64,000 nt of DNA from DATGKG01 sp963783145 (GTDB lineage Bacteria; Desulfobacterota; Binatia; Binatales; Binataceae). Under the pieces are notes generated by a model that saw nothing but the letters and a program-made list of their open reading frames with translations, ran no database searches and was not told the origin of the DNA. Location of the stretch: the NCBI GenBank assembly GCA_963783145.1, contig CAWAMM010000002.1:186001-250000 (forward strand), written 5' to 3'. The translations under genes and the position numbers were made by a program. This document shows, one piece after another, positions 17,841-26,659 of this stretch (position 1 is the first letter of the stretch; each line of letters starts with the position of its first letter).

Positions 17841-19196
17841 TCAGGGTTGCTCCGCACCCTCCACCAGCATCTCACTGAGGCGAGCGAAGTCGCTCGCGCG
17901 ATTCATCTCCGTCACCGCCAGCAGCACGCCGTCATTGAGCTCGGGATAGTCCGGCGCCATCGGCAGCCCGGCCAGGATGCCGCGATCCTCGGCGTATTTC
18001 AGCGCGCTCGCGACGTGAGGAATCCTCATCACGAATTCGTTGAAGAACGGTCCAGAGAAGCGCGGCTGAAGGTTCGCCGCCGCGAGCGCATCATGCGCCC
18101 CGTGCGCGAGTTCGACATTGCGCTCGGCCAGCTCGCGCAGCCCGCGGCGTCCCAGCAGCGAGAGATAGACGGTCGCGGCCAATGCGCACAGCGAATGATT
18201 GGTGCAAATGTTGGAAGTCGCGCGCTCGCGGCGAATGTGCTGCTCGCGTGTCGCCAGGGTTAGGGTGAAAGCGCGATTGCCGTCAGCGTCGCGAGTCTGG
18301 CCGACCAGGCGTCCCGGCATCTGACGCAGATGCGCGTTGCGCGCGGCCATGAAGCCGAGGCCGGGTCCGCCAAACTGGAGCGGCAAGCCAAAACTTTGGC
18401 CCTCGCCGACCGCGATATCGATTGCGAGATCGCCTGGCGCCTTCAGCAGACCGAGCGCGAGGCCTTCCGCCGTCAGTGAAATCGCGAGGCCGCCGGCCTG
18501 ATGCACGAGCCTCGCGATCTCACCCAGCGGCTCGACAATTCCAAATCCGTTCGGATACCCGGCGACGACGCAGAGCAGATTTTCATTGGCGAGAGTTTTC
18601 AGTTCCGCCAGATCGATTTGACCGCTGGTGGCCTCGTAGGGAATCTCGACCACCTTGATGCCGGTGACCGCGCTGAGATAGGCGCGGATCGTCGCGCGAT
18701 AGTCGGGCCACAGCGCGCGCGAAAGCGCGACGACGGAACGCTGGGGCGCGATGCGCCGCGCCATCAGCACCGCCTCGGCGGCGGCAGACGCGCCGTCGTA
18801 CATGCTGGCGTTGGCGACCTCGAGCCCGGTGAGCTGCGTGATGAGCGTCTGAAATTCGAAAATCGCCTGGGTGGTGCCCTGACTCGCCTCGGCTTGATAG
18901 GGGGTATAACTGGTCGCGAACTCGGCGCGCGAAATCACAGACCGAACGACGGCGGGAACGTAGTGATGATAATAGCCGCCGCCGAGAAAGCTGACGAAAT
19001 CCACCGCGCGATTCTGCTTCGCGAGCGCGGTCACCGCGGCGGTGACCTCCTGCTCGCTGAGGCCGTCGGCGAGCGAAATCCGGGCGGTCGCGCGGAGACC
19101 TGCGGGGACGTGTGCGATGAGATCGTCGAGGCAGGAGACGCCGATCGCGTCGAGCATCGCGCGCGTGTCGGCCTCGGTATGCGGCATGAATCTCAT
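17841..19196 (-). CDS. gcvPA: Glycine dehydrogenase (decarboxylating), P-protein subunit 1
   Basis: 451 aa from ATG 19196, preceded by GGAGGA at normal spacing; upstream in-frame starts lie inside gcvT. Family motifs FLGGGYYHHYVPAVV, TPYQAEASQGTTQAIFEFQT and LPLQFGGPGLG are present. It is the alpha subunit lacking the PLP lysine. Nineteen bases separate it from gcvT; the place where gcvH usually lies is empty. Confidence 0.95.
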   Translation of the reverse strand: MRFMPHTEADTRAMLDAIGVSCLDDLIAHVPAGLRATARISLADGLSEQEVTAAVTALAKQNRAVDFVSFLGGGYYHHYVPAVVRSVISRAEFATSYTPYQAEASQGTTQAIFEFQTLITQLTGLEVANASMYDGASAAAEAVLMARRIAPQRSVVALSRALWPDYRATIRAYLSAVTGIKVVEIPYEATSGQIDLAELKTLANENLLCVVAGYPNGFGIVEPLGEIARLVHQAGGLAISLTAEGLALGLLKAPGDLAIDIAVGEGQSFGLPLQFGGPGLGFMAARNAHLRQMPGRLVGQTRDADGNRAFTLTLATREQHIRRERATSNICTNHSLCALAATVYLSLLGRRGLRELAERNVELAHGAHDALAAANLQPRFSGPFFNEFVMRIPHVASALKYAEDRGILAGLPMAPDYPELNDGVLLAVTEMNRASDFARLSEMLVEGAEQP

Positions 19197-19215
19197 AGTA
19201 GGAAAATCCTCCACA

Positions 19216-20316
19216 TCATTTGGCGGCGCGCTTGTAGAAGGGCCTCGCAACCACGCTGGCGGGGACGGCACGATTGCGGACCTCGACGTGCAGCTTGGTT
19301 CCGATGGCCGGTCGGTCGGCGCCGGTGACATACCCCGTTGCGATTGGCCGATCGAGCGTCGGAGCATAGGTGCCGCTGGTAACGGTGCCCGCCCGGACGT
19401 TGTTGATGATGATCGGGTAGCCCTGGCGCGCGACGGTGCGCGCGTCGTCGGTCACAAGGCCGATCAGATGCTTCTTCAGACCGTCTGCTTGCTGCGCCGC
19501 GAGGGCCCCCTCGCCCACGAAGTTACGACCGAGCTTTACGTAGGTAGCGAGGCCCGCTTCGAACGGCGAGCTTGCCCGATCAAGTTCATGACCATAGAGC
19601 GGTAGGCCGGCTTCGAGTCGCAACGTATCGCGCGCGCCGAGGCCGCAGGGTTTCAAATCGGATGACGCGGCCAGGACTTCGCCGAAGAGATGCGCGGCAT
19701 CGTTTGCGCCAACAAAAAGTTCAAAGCCGTCTTCGCCGGTGTACCCGGTTCGCGCCGCGATGCATCGCGTGCCGGCGACCTTACCCTCGGCAACCGCAAA
19801 GCGGGGAACCTCGTCGATTGGAAAAGCGGCGAGCGGCTTCAGGATCGCGATCGCTTTGGGACCTTGAACCGCGACCAGCGCTGTCTCTTCGCTAAGGTCG
19901 CGAAAATCGGCGCGGTGATGGTTAAGGTTCAGCAGCCACTCCCGATCGGCATCGATGTTCGAGGCGTTGACGCATAGCATGTACCGCTCCGCGCCGAGGC
20001 GATACACGATGAGGTCGTCGATCGTGCCGCCGTCGGGCGCGCAGAGCAGGGTGTACTGCGCGTGGCCGTCGCGCAGGCGCGCGGCGGAGTTGGTCAGCGC
20101 GCGCTCCAGCAGCTCCAGCGCGCGCGGCCCCGCGACCTCGAATTCGCCCATGTGACTCAAGTCGAAAACACCTGCGCTGGTGCGGACAGCCCTATGCTCC
20201 TCGATGATGCTGCGGTACTGAACCGGCATTTCGAAGCCCGCGAAGTTGGTCATTCGCGCGCCGAGCTTCAGATGTTCAGCGAACAAGACAGTGCGCTTCG
20301 GGAGACTCATCGTCAT
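19216..20316 (-). CDS. gcvT: Aminomethyltransferase (glycine cleavage T-protein)
   Basis: 366 aa. Transfers the aminomethyl carbon from GcvH to tetrahydrofolate, giving 5,10-methylene-THF and ammonia. Motifs include FAGFEMPVQY, VFDLSHMGE, RTGYTGEDGFEL and GLGARDTLRLEAGLPLYG (catalytic-domain Arg and Asp). C-terminal barrel with SGTYAPTL. First gene of the gcvT-PA-PB operon and divergent from folD, whose product uses methylene-THF. A second ATG is 6 bases downstream at 20310. Confidence 0.95.
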   Translation of the reverse strand: MTMSLPKRTVLFAEHLKLGARMTNFAGFEMPVQYRSIIEEHRAVRTSAGVFDLSHMGEFEVAGPRALELLERALTNSAARLRDGHAQYTLLCAPDGGTIDDLIVYRLGAERYMLCVNASNIDADREWLLNLNHHRADFRDLSEETALVAVQGPKAIAILKPLAAFPIDEVPRFAVAEGKVAGTRCIAARTGYTGEDGFELFVGANDAAHLFGEVLAASSDLKPCGLGARDTLRLEAGLPLYGHELDRASSPFEAGLATYVKLGRNFVGEGALAAQQADGLKKHLIGLVTDDARTVARQGYPIIINNVRAGTVTSGTYAPTLDRPIATGYVTGADRPAIGTKLHVEVRNRAVPASVVARPFYKRAAK

Positions 20317-20458
20317 CGCTATTTTACAAGCGCCGGAAGCCTCAAACGAGATGACCCCGAAGATTCGCGAACAGCATGGCGCGATTGCGCACAGGTGGCC
20401 TCGAGGCTGTGGATCAGTTCGTCACGCACTCGCGCATGCTATTATCAAGCGATTCATT

Positions 20459-21361
20459 ATGTCGGCGATCATCATGGATGGACGCGCGGTCAGCGCGCAT
20501 TTGATTCCCGAAGTAAAGCTTCAACTGAAAGAGCTGCGCGAGCGGCACGGCGTTGTCCCTTCGCTGACGGCGGTGCTGGTTGGGCGCGACCCAGCGTCAC
20601 GTCAATACGTCAAGAACAAGCGCCGCCTCGCGGAAGAGCTCGGATGTAAAAGTCATATTCTTGAGATTGCCGAGCCCGACGCCACCAGCGACTCGATGTT
20701 CGCGATTCTGGATCAGCTCAATCGCGATTCGGGAACGACCGGGATTCTGCTGCAGATGCCGCTCCCGGAGCGCGTCGATCGCTTTCGCCTGTTCGATGCG
20801 ATAGCGCCCGAGAAGGACGTCGATGCGGTCGGCGCGGCTGCGGTAATCGGATTTTATCGCGGGCAGTGGGGCCGCTTCATTCCGTGCACCACGCGCGGCG
20901 TGTTGGCGTTGCTCGACCATTACAAGGTTCCGGTGGATGGCATGCGCGCCGCGGTCATTGGCCGCAGCGATATCGCGGGGAAGCCGACCGCGTTGGTCCT
21001 CGGCGGTCGGCTGCGCAACGCCACGGTCACGTGGTGCCATCGCCACACGCGCAATGTCGCCGAGATTTGCCGGGGCTCCGATTTGGTGGTCTCGTGTGTT
21101 GGAGCTGAGGTGGGCCGGACGTTTTTCATTACCGCCGATATGATTAAGCCCGGCGCGTGCGTTGTCGACGTAGGATTTCGACGCATGGGTCCGGGTAAGT
21201 TCGCCGGCGACGTCGATTTCGAAGCGGTGAAAGAAGTTGCCGGATGGCTTACGCCTAACCCGGGCGGCACCGGTCCGATGACGGTACTCGGGCTGATGCA
21301 GAACCTGATCGATGCCGCACGGTATCAACAGGGCCTCGAGCGCGCGAGTTATTCTATCTGA
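20459..21361 (+). CDS. folD: Bifunctional methylene-THF dehydrogenase/cyclohydrolase, divergent FolD
   Basis: 300 aa from ATG 20459. Catalytic YVKNKRRLAEELG (Tyr and Lys of the Y-x3-K pair) after VGRDPASRQ, QMPLPE, EKDVDA, a nucleotide loop IGRSDIAGKPTALVL, and C-terminal TPNPGGTGPMT. The usual DVDGFHP-x-N-x-G is replaced by DVDAVGAAAVIGF, and PCTPxG reads PCTTRG, so it is an atypical FolD. Interconverts 5,10-methylene-, methenyl- and 10-formyl-THF. Divergent from gcvT across a 142-bp gap in which I see no riboswitch. Confidence 0.88.
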   Translation: MSAIIMDGRAVSAHLIPEVKLQLKELRERHGVVPSLTAVLVGRDPASRQYVKNKRRLAEELGCKSHILEIAEPDATSDSMFAILDQLNRDSGTTGILLQMPLPERVDRFRLFDAIAPEKDVDAVGAAAVIGFYRGQWGRFIPCTTRGVLALLDHYKVPVDGMRAAVIGRSDIAGKPTALVLGGRLRNATVTWCHRHTRNVAEICRGSDLVVSCVGAEVGRTFFITADMIKPGACVVDVGFRRMGPGKFAGDVDFEAVKEVAGWLTPNPGGTGPMTVLGLMQNLIDAARYQQGLERASYSI

Positions 21362-21438
21362 GGTAAAATCCGTAAAACTGGCGCTCTCCATTTTCCTGAG
21401 CGCGCGTCAAACCTGGACTACCGAAGGCGCTGAGAAGA

Positions 21439-23499
21439 ATGGATTCCGATAAGAATCGCGACACTACACAGGAGCAGCTTCCGGTCGAGAAGACGATCAG
21501 CAATCTGATCGTCGGAAAGCCGAAAAACATTCGCGACCCAAGGCTCTTTCACAGCCTCTCGTTGATCGCGTTTCTGGCGTGGGTTGGACTGGGTTCGGAC
21601 GGTCTGAGCTCGTCATGCTATGGGCCGGAGGAAGCGTTCCTCGCGCTCGGGCCACATCAGTACCTCGCGGTCTTCCTCGCGTTGATGACGGCGATCACGG
21701 TGTTTGTGATCGCGGCTTCGTATTCACAAACCATCGATTTGTTTCCGAGCGGCGGCGGCGGATACCTCGTCGCGACGAGCTTGCTCGGTCCCTATCCGGG
21801 CCTCGTTTCGGGCTCAGCCTTGGTGGTTGATTATGTTTTGACGATTTCGATTTCGATCGCGAGCGGCGCCGATGCGATCCTCAGTTTCCTTCCTACCCCA
21901 TTGCTGCACTGGAAGTTGCTTCTATGCCTGTTCGTGGTGCTCATGATGATCGCGATGAACCTGCGCGGGGTGAAGGAATCGGTGATGACTCTGTTGCCGA
22001 TCTTTCTCGCCTTCGTATTGATGCACACGTGGCTGATCGGGTACGCGCTGCTCAACCGTGGCACACAACTCCCTCAGCTAATGCATCAGGCCGTCGGGCA
22101 GGTGCACAGCAGCGTGCAGGCATTCGGGTGGATCGCGCTGCTGGCGATTTTCTTTCGCGCCTACTCGATGGGTGGCGGCACCTATACCGGGATCGAGGCG
22201 GTCAGCAACGGCCTGCCGATTTTGCGCGACCCTAAACCGGTGACCGGCAAGCGCACCATGATGTACATGGCGTTTTCGCTGGCCTTCATCGCCGGCGGGA
22301 TCCTGATTTGCTACCTGCTGGAAAACGTCCAATTTGTTCCGGGTAAGACCCTCAACGCGGTGTTGTTCGAACGCATCGCGTCCAAGTGGCCATTTGGCCG
22401 GGGCGTCATTACGTTCGCGCTGGTGACCGAAGGCGCGCTCCTATTCGTCGCGGCGCAGACCGGGTTCATCGATGGTCCGCGGGTGCTTGCCACGATGGCG
22501 CATGACAAATGGCTGCCACGCCGGCTCGCGCATTTGAGCCTGCAGCTGGTTACCGCGGATGGGGTCCTGGCGATGGGCATTGGCGCGGCCCTGATTCTGA
22601 TCGGCACCCGCGCAAGCGTCGGCACGCTGGTAGTCCTTTATGCGATCAACGTGTTCGTGACCTTCACGCTGTCGCAACTTGGAATGACCGTGCACTGGTG
22701 GAAGGAGCGCAAGTCCGAGCGCAACTGGATTCGAAAGATCGCGGTCAATGGTGTCGGCACCTTCATGACCGCATCGATTCTGATCCTGACCCTGACACTT
22801 AAGTTCGACGAAGGCGGATGGGTGACCGTCCTGATCACCGGGGCGCTGCTCGGCCTGTGCCTGTTGGTGAAACGACACTATGATCGAGTCGAGACCGCGA
22901 TCGACGAGCTCGAACGGGAAATCGGACCGCGGACTCATCCGGTGCAGCCGGTGTCCGCGCCATCGCGCGATAGCAATGCGCCGACCGCGGTGTTGCTGGT
23001 AAAAGGTTTCGATGGTCTCGGACTGGCGACGTTGATCGCGATCCAACAGCTCTTTCCGAATGAATTCCGCAACGTGATTTTTGCCTGTATCGGTGAAATC
23101 GATTCTTCGATGCTCAAGAGTCACGAGGAGATCGAAGCATTCGAGAAGAACGTCGCCGACGATGTGCGGATGTACTACGACTACGCCGCGCAGCTCGGGA
23201 TGCATCCGGAGACTCGCACCGGCATCGGCGCCGACCCATGTCACGAGTTGCAAGGAATTTGCCTGGAAATCGCGGAGACCTTTCCGCGGGTGGTGTTTTT
23301 CGCGGGCAAGCTGATATGGGATACCGCGGTCGAGGGATTTCTCTCGCGCTTTTTACACAACCACACCGCGCTTGAAATGCAGAGCTGGTTGCAACTGTAC
23401 GGCTATAGCCTCGTCATCCTGCCGATTCGCGTCGGCCCGCCGCTGCGGCCGCCTCCACACGATGAGAGCGACGCGAACACGACCGTCGATTGGGGCTGA
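21439..23499 (+). CDS. APC-superfamily transporter, KimA-like potassium/amino acid permease
   Basis: 686 aa with about twelve membrane segments up to residue 475, then a soluble C-terminal domain of about 200 residues. FLAWVGLGSDGLSSSCYGPEEAFLAL near the N-terminus resembles the KimA (YdaO) potassium importers, as does PSGGGGYLVAT. The C-terminal domain (AVLLVKGFDGLGLATLI...) looks like a universal-stress-type or regulatory fold. Substrate is inferred from similarity; amino acids cannot be excluded. No c-di-AMP riboswitch is seen in the 77-bp leader. Confidence 0.75.
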   Translation: MDSDKNRDTTQEQLPVEKTISNLIVGKPKNIRDPRLFHSLSLIAFLAWVGLGSDGLSSSCYGPEEAFLALGPHQYLAVFLALMTAITVFVIAASYSQTIDLFPSGGGGYLVATSLLGPYPGLVSGSALVVDYVLTISISIASGADAILSFLPTPLLHWKLLLCLFVVLMMIAMNLRGVKESVMTLLPIFLAFVLMHTWLIGYALLNRGTQLPQLMHQAVGQVHSSVQAFGWIALLAIFFRAYSMGGGTYTGIEAVSNGLPILRDPKPVTGKRTMMYMAFSLAFIAGGILICYLLENVQFVPGKTLNAVLFERIASKWPFGRGVITFALVTEGALLFVAAQTGFIDGPRVLATMAHDKWLPRRLAHLSLQLVTADGVLAMGIGAALILIGTRASVGTLVVLYAINVFVTFTLSQLGMTVHWWKERKSERNWIRKIAVNGVGTFMTASILILTLTLKFDEGGWVTVLITGALLGLCLLVKRHYDRVETAIDELEREIGPRTHPVQPVSAPSRDSNAPTAVLLVKGFDGLGLATLIAIQQLFPNEFRNVIFACIGEIDSSMLKSHEEIEAFEKNVADDVRMYYDYAAQLGMHPETRTGIGADPCHELQGICLEIAETFPRVVFFAGKLIWDTAVEGFLSRFLHNHTALEMQSWLQLYGYSLVILPIRVGPPLRPPPHDESDANTTVDWG

Positions 23500-23549
23500 A
23501 AACCCGCCATGATGGTTGGCGCGAACTCGTCGAAGTCCACGCGCATGAA

Positions 23550-25082
23550 TCAATGCGTCGCCGATGGACGCGGCTCAATTCGATAGACCGCGATAAGGTG
23601 ATCGTCGACAAGCTGCTTGACCCCGAAATTGTCGGGCAGCTCGGCGCGCGCGTCGTATGCGTTCTTCCAACTTATGAGCCATCCGCCGGCCGCGTGAGAA
23701 ACGTTATCGGCGATCAGTGTTTTGGCCGCGATCGGATCCCATCCAGGAACAGCCACGCGCGGGTTTACGTTATGGAAATAATAGTCGAAAGGCCTCCGGT
23801 AGTAGCCCGCCGGGAAGCCGCCGTTGGGGATACTCCGCGGCTGGTCAAAGAACAGAAATCCTGACTCGAAAAAGACCGGCTGATTGGGTTGCGACTGCGC
23901 CGCGATCATGGTGGCGATGTCGCGCCACGGCTCGTAGCTGATTTCCTTGATCGGCGCCAGTATGAGGAGCACGACGGTGATTCCAGCCACCATGAGATTG
24001 CGCCGTTTGCGGCCCAATCCGTCCAGTGCGCGGGCCACGATCAATGCAACTATCGCGACGCACGGAATCAGGTATCGGATCTGAAACATGGGTCGAACGA
24101 TGATCGAACCGGCGAGGAGGGCGACTAACGGCAACAATCCCCAGGCTAAACACCATCGTAGTGGTTCATCCGGATCACGTTCATTACCGGGTCCGAAGAT
24201 AATCGCGAGCGCGACCGCGACCGCGGCGATCGCAGTCAAGGCCTTCTCCGCGAAGGTGAAATGGTAGCTGGTTCCCATCCAGTCGAGCCAGTGTCCATAA
24301 ACCAGCGCCTGACTCTGAGTGAAAAAAACCGGGAGGTATGGAATAAACAATAGCAGCGCGATCGCGAGCGCGATCCACGTCATCTTTTCGCGTCGCCGAT
24401 GGAAAAAGTCGCGCAGCAGCATCGCGGCCTCGGCCCCCAGCAGCAACAGCGCCGCCAGGTGCGTATAGATTGCGAGTGCGCCGAGCACTCCGCAAACCAA
24501 AGTGGGGAGCCAGGACGGTTTGCGCCGTACCTGCCAGAGCAACATGAAATGCGCCAGCGCGATCGCGGCGAACATGGGATACATCCGCGCACGACGCGCG
24601 AGAATGATAATGATCGGGTTGAAGGCCCACAAAACGCCCGCCGAGGCTGCGACCGCATCGTTGAACATTGAGCGTGCGAGGATGAATACGATTGCCAGGG
24701 TGATCAGCGCGCAGAGCGCCGAGAACATCCGGAGGCCGGTCTCACTGAGCCCAAAAAATCTCGTGAAGTAATGTAACAGAATGTAGTAGAAAACCTGCTT
24801 GCCGGGATCGAGCGGAACCGGGATGCGAAATATCGCCGTCGGCGACGGCATGGCCGCCGCCCATGCGCTGTAGGCTTCGCTGGCGCCCAGTGAGGCGGCG
24901 CCGAGGCGATAAAAGTAGACCGCCGCGGCCGCGACCATCGTCAACGCAAAGACGGTAGTCGGTTCGAGCTCGATGGCGCTGCGCGAAGATGCCGCGACTT
25001 TCGCGTTGGATTTCGTGAACTTCGCGCTAGTTGCCGCCGCCTTTGCCTGCCCGCCCATCGAGGTTGGTTTGTCCCGTCGCAT
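23550..25082 (-). CDS. GT39-like integral membrane glycosyltransferase
   Basis: 510 aa. An Ala/Lys-rich cytoplasmic N-terminus of about 40 residues, then eight to twelve membrane segments. The first periplasmic loop has LGASEAYSAWAA, where ArnT/PMT enzymes carry their catalytic acidic residue. The C-terminal region (FFESGFLFFDQPRS) is periplasmic. Such enzymes move a sugar from a polyprenyl-phosphate donor. Target unknown. It could take the product of the GT2 at 5937, but that is only inference. Confidence 0.78.
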   Translation of the reverse strand: MRRDKPTSMGGQAKAAATSAKFTKSNAKVAASSRSAIELEPTTVFALTMVAAAAVYFYRLGAASLGASEAYSAWAAAMPSPTAIFRIPVPLDPGKQVFYYILLHYFTRFFGLSETGLRMFSALCALITLAIVFILARSMFNDAVAASAGVLWAFNPIIIILARRARMYPMFAAIALAHFMLLWQVRRKPSWLPTLVCGVLGALAIYTHLAALLLLGAEAAMLLRDFFHRRREKMTWIALAIALLLFIPYLPVFFTQSQALVYGHWLDWMGTSYHFTFAEKALTAIAAVAVALAIIFGPGNERDPDEPLRWCLAWGLLPLVALLAGSIIVRPMFQIRYLIPCVAIVALIVARALDGLGRKRRNLMVAGITVVLLILAPIKEISYEPWRDIATMIAAQSQPNQPVFFESGFLFFDQPRSIPNGGFPAGYYRRPFDYYFHNVNPRVAVPGWDPIAAKTLIADNVSHAAGGWLISWKNAYDARAELPDNFGVKQLVDDHLIAVYRIEPRPSATH

Positions 25083-25178
25083 TTATACCGGAAACGCGCG
25101 GACCAATCTCCATAGCCGCCGGCTTTTCTCCATTGAGCTTGACTGTTCGCGTACGGACTGGCGAAGTGCTGTGAGACC

Positions 25179-26570
25179 ATGTCGGAATTCCTGGAAGCGG
25201 TTCCCGAGTTGCAGGGGCAAGCGGGCGCCGAGATCAACTTGCCCGCGGTCGAGGGCATGCGCGCCGAAGTGTGGGCGCTGGCGTGGCCGGTAATCCTATC
25301 GTTTGCGCTCGATTCGATCCTCGGGCTGGCCGCGATGCTGATGGTTGGTCGTCTGGGCGCCGAAGCGGTCGGCGCGGTCGGCCTGGCAACTCAGATCCTC
25401 GGCGCGGTGCGGGCGGGAATCGCCGCGGTCGGTACCGGAACCATCGCGCTGGTCGCGCGCTACATTGGGGCGAACGATCGCGACAACGCGGAGGAGGTGC
25501 TCAAGCAGTCGGTGGTATGGGGCGTGATCGTGTCGACCGCGATCGCGATTCCGGTGATCGTGTTCGCGCATCCGTTAATGTCGCTGTTCCAGGTCCGCGG
25601 CCCGATGGAGGATATGGCGTCGCGCTACCTACAAATTGTCATGATCTCGGAGCCCTTCACCGGGGTGTTTCTTCAATGCGCCTCGGGACTGCGCGGTGCC
25701 GGCGATACGCGCACACCGCTTTGGATCGGCGGCATCGTGGATGTGATCGCGATCGCGCTGAACTATGTTCTGATCTTCGGCAAATTCGGCTTCCCTGATC
25801 TGGGCGTCGATGGCTCCGCTATCGCGACGCTCGTCGCATACGTGCTCGGCGGCGTGATTTTCTTCTGGGTACTGTCCTTTGACGGGATGGTGCTGAACTT
25901 TCGCTGGAGCCGACTCTGGCCGGACACGGCACTCGGCAGGCGCATCCTCAATGTCGGATACCCTGCGGCAATCGAGCAGCTTGTGATCCAGTTCGGATTC
26001 GTGGCGTATGTCGCATTCATTGCCAGCTATGGCGATAAGGAAGTCGCCGCGTATTTCATCGGAGTGCGCATCCTCGCGCTTTCGTTCTTGCCCGGATTCG
26101 GGTTTTCCAACGCGGCCGCGACGCTGGTGGGGCAGGGGCTAGGAGCGCGCGATCCAGCTTACGCGCGCAAGGCCGGATGGGTATCGACGGGGATGGCGAT
26201 GGTCCTGATGAGCGCGATGGGCGCGCTGATCTTTGTCTTTGCGAGACAGATCGCGGGACTGTTCATCAATGATCCAGAAGTCATCAAGTACACCGTCGGG
26301 TTCATGGAGGCGCTCGGCGCGTCGCAACCTCTGATGGCGGTCGACTGGACCTTCACCGGAGGTTTGCGCGGCGCGGGCGATTCGCGATTCCCGCTGTTCG
26401 CGTCGCTCGCGGGTTTCTATGGATTGCGACTCTTCCTCACCATCCTGGTGTGGTACTACCACGGACCGATCTCGTGGATTTGGTGGTCGATTCTCGCCGA
26501 TTACATCGTCCGCTCGATACTTAAGACCTGGCGTTTCTACCAGGGCCATTGGCAGCACATCGAGGTCTGA
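25179..26570 (+). CDS. MATE-family efflux transporter
   Basis: 463 aa, twelve membrane helices in two six-helix halves. Family features: VWALAWPVILSFALDSILGLA near the N-terminus, GAEAVGAVGLATQI, LRGAGDTRTPLWIG in the first half and the matching GGLRGAGDSRFPLF in the second half, showing the internal duplication. Exports drugs or metabolites using a cation gradient. The N-terminal 25 residues before the first helix are acidic. Confidence 0.92.
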   Translation: MSEFLEAVPELQGQAGAEINLPAVEGMRAEVWALAWPVILSFALDSILGLAAMLMVGRLGAEAVGAVGLATQILGAVRAGIAAVGTGTIALVARYIGANDRDNAEEVLKQSVVWGVIVSTAIAIPVIVFAHPLMSLFQVRGPMEDMASRYLQIVMISEPFTGVFLQCASGLRGAGDTRTPLWIGGIVDVIAIALNYVLIFGKFGFPDLGVDGSAIATLVAYVLGGVIFFWVLSFDGMVLNFRWSRLWPDTALGRRILNVGYPAAIEQLVIQFGFVAYVAFIASYGDKEVAAYFIGVRILALSFLPGFGFSNAAATLVGQGLGARDPAYARKAGWVSTGMAMVLMSAMGALIFVFARQIAGLFINDPEVIKYTVGFMEALGASQPLMAVDWTFTGGLRGAGDSRFPLFASLAGFYGLRLFLTILVWYYHGPISWIWWSILADYIVRSILKTWRFYQGHWQHIEV

Positions 26571-26659
26571 GATCGTAGTAATCGAATGCCTGTGGACTGA
26601 TCGCGAGGTGCCTCGCTTTACCAACTCGCCGCCGCGCGCAATCCTCTAGGGCTGGCGAA

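Noticed and set aside
20317..20458. Glycine riboswitch before gcvT
   Set aside because: The 142-bp gap has no recognisable tandem aptamer sequence.
21362..21438. c-di-AMP (ydaO) riboswitch before the KimA-like gene
   Set aside because: Only 77 bp, no aptamer motifs; too short for the known class.
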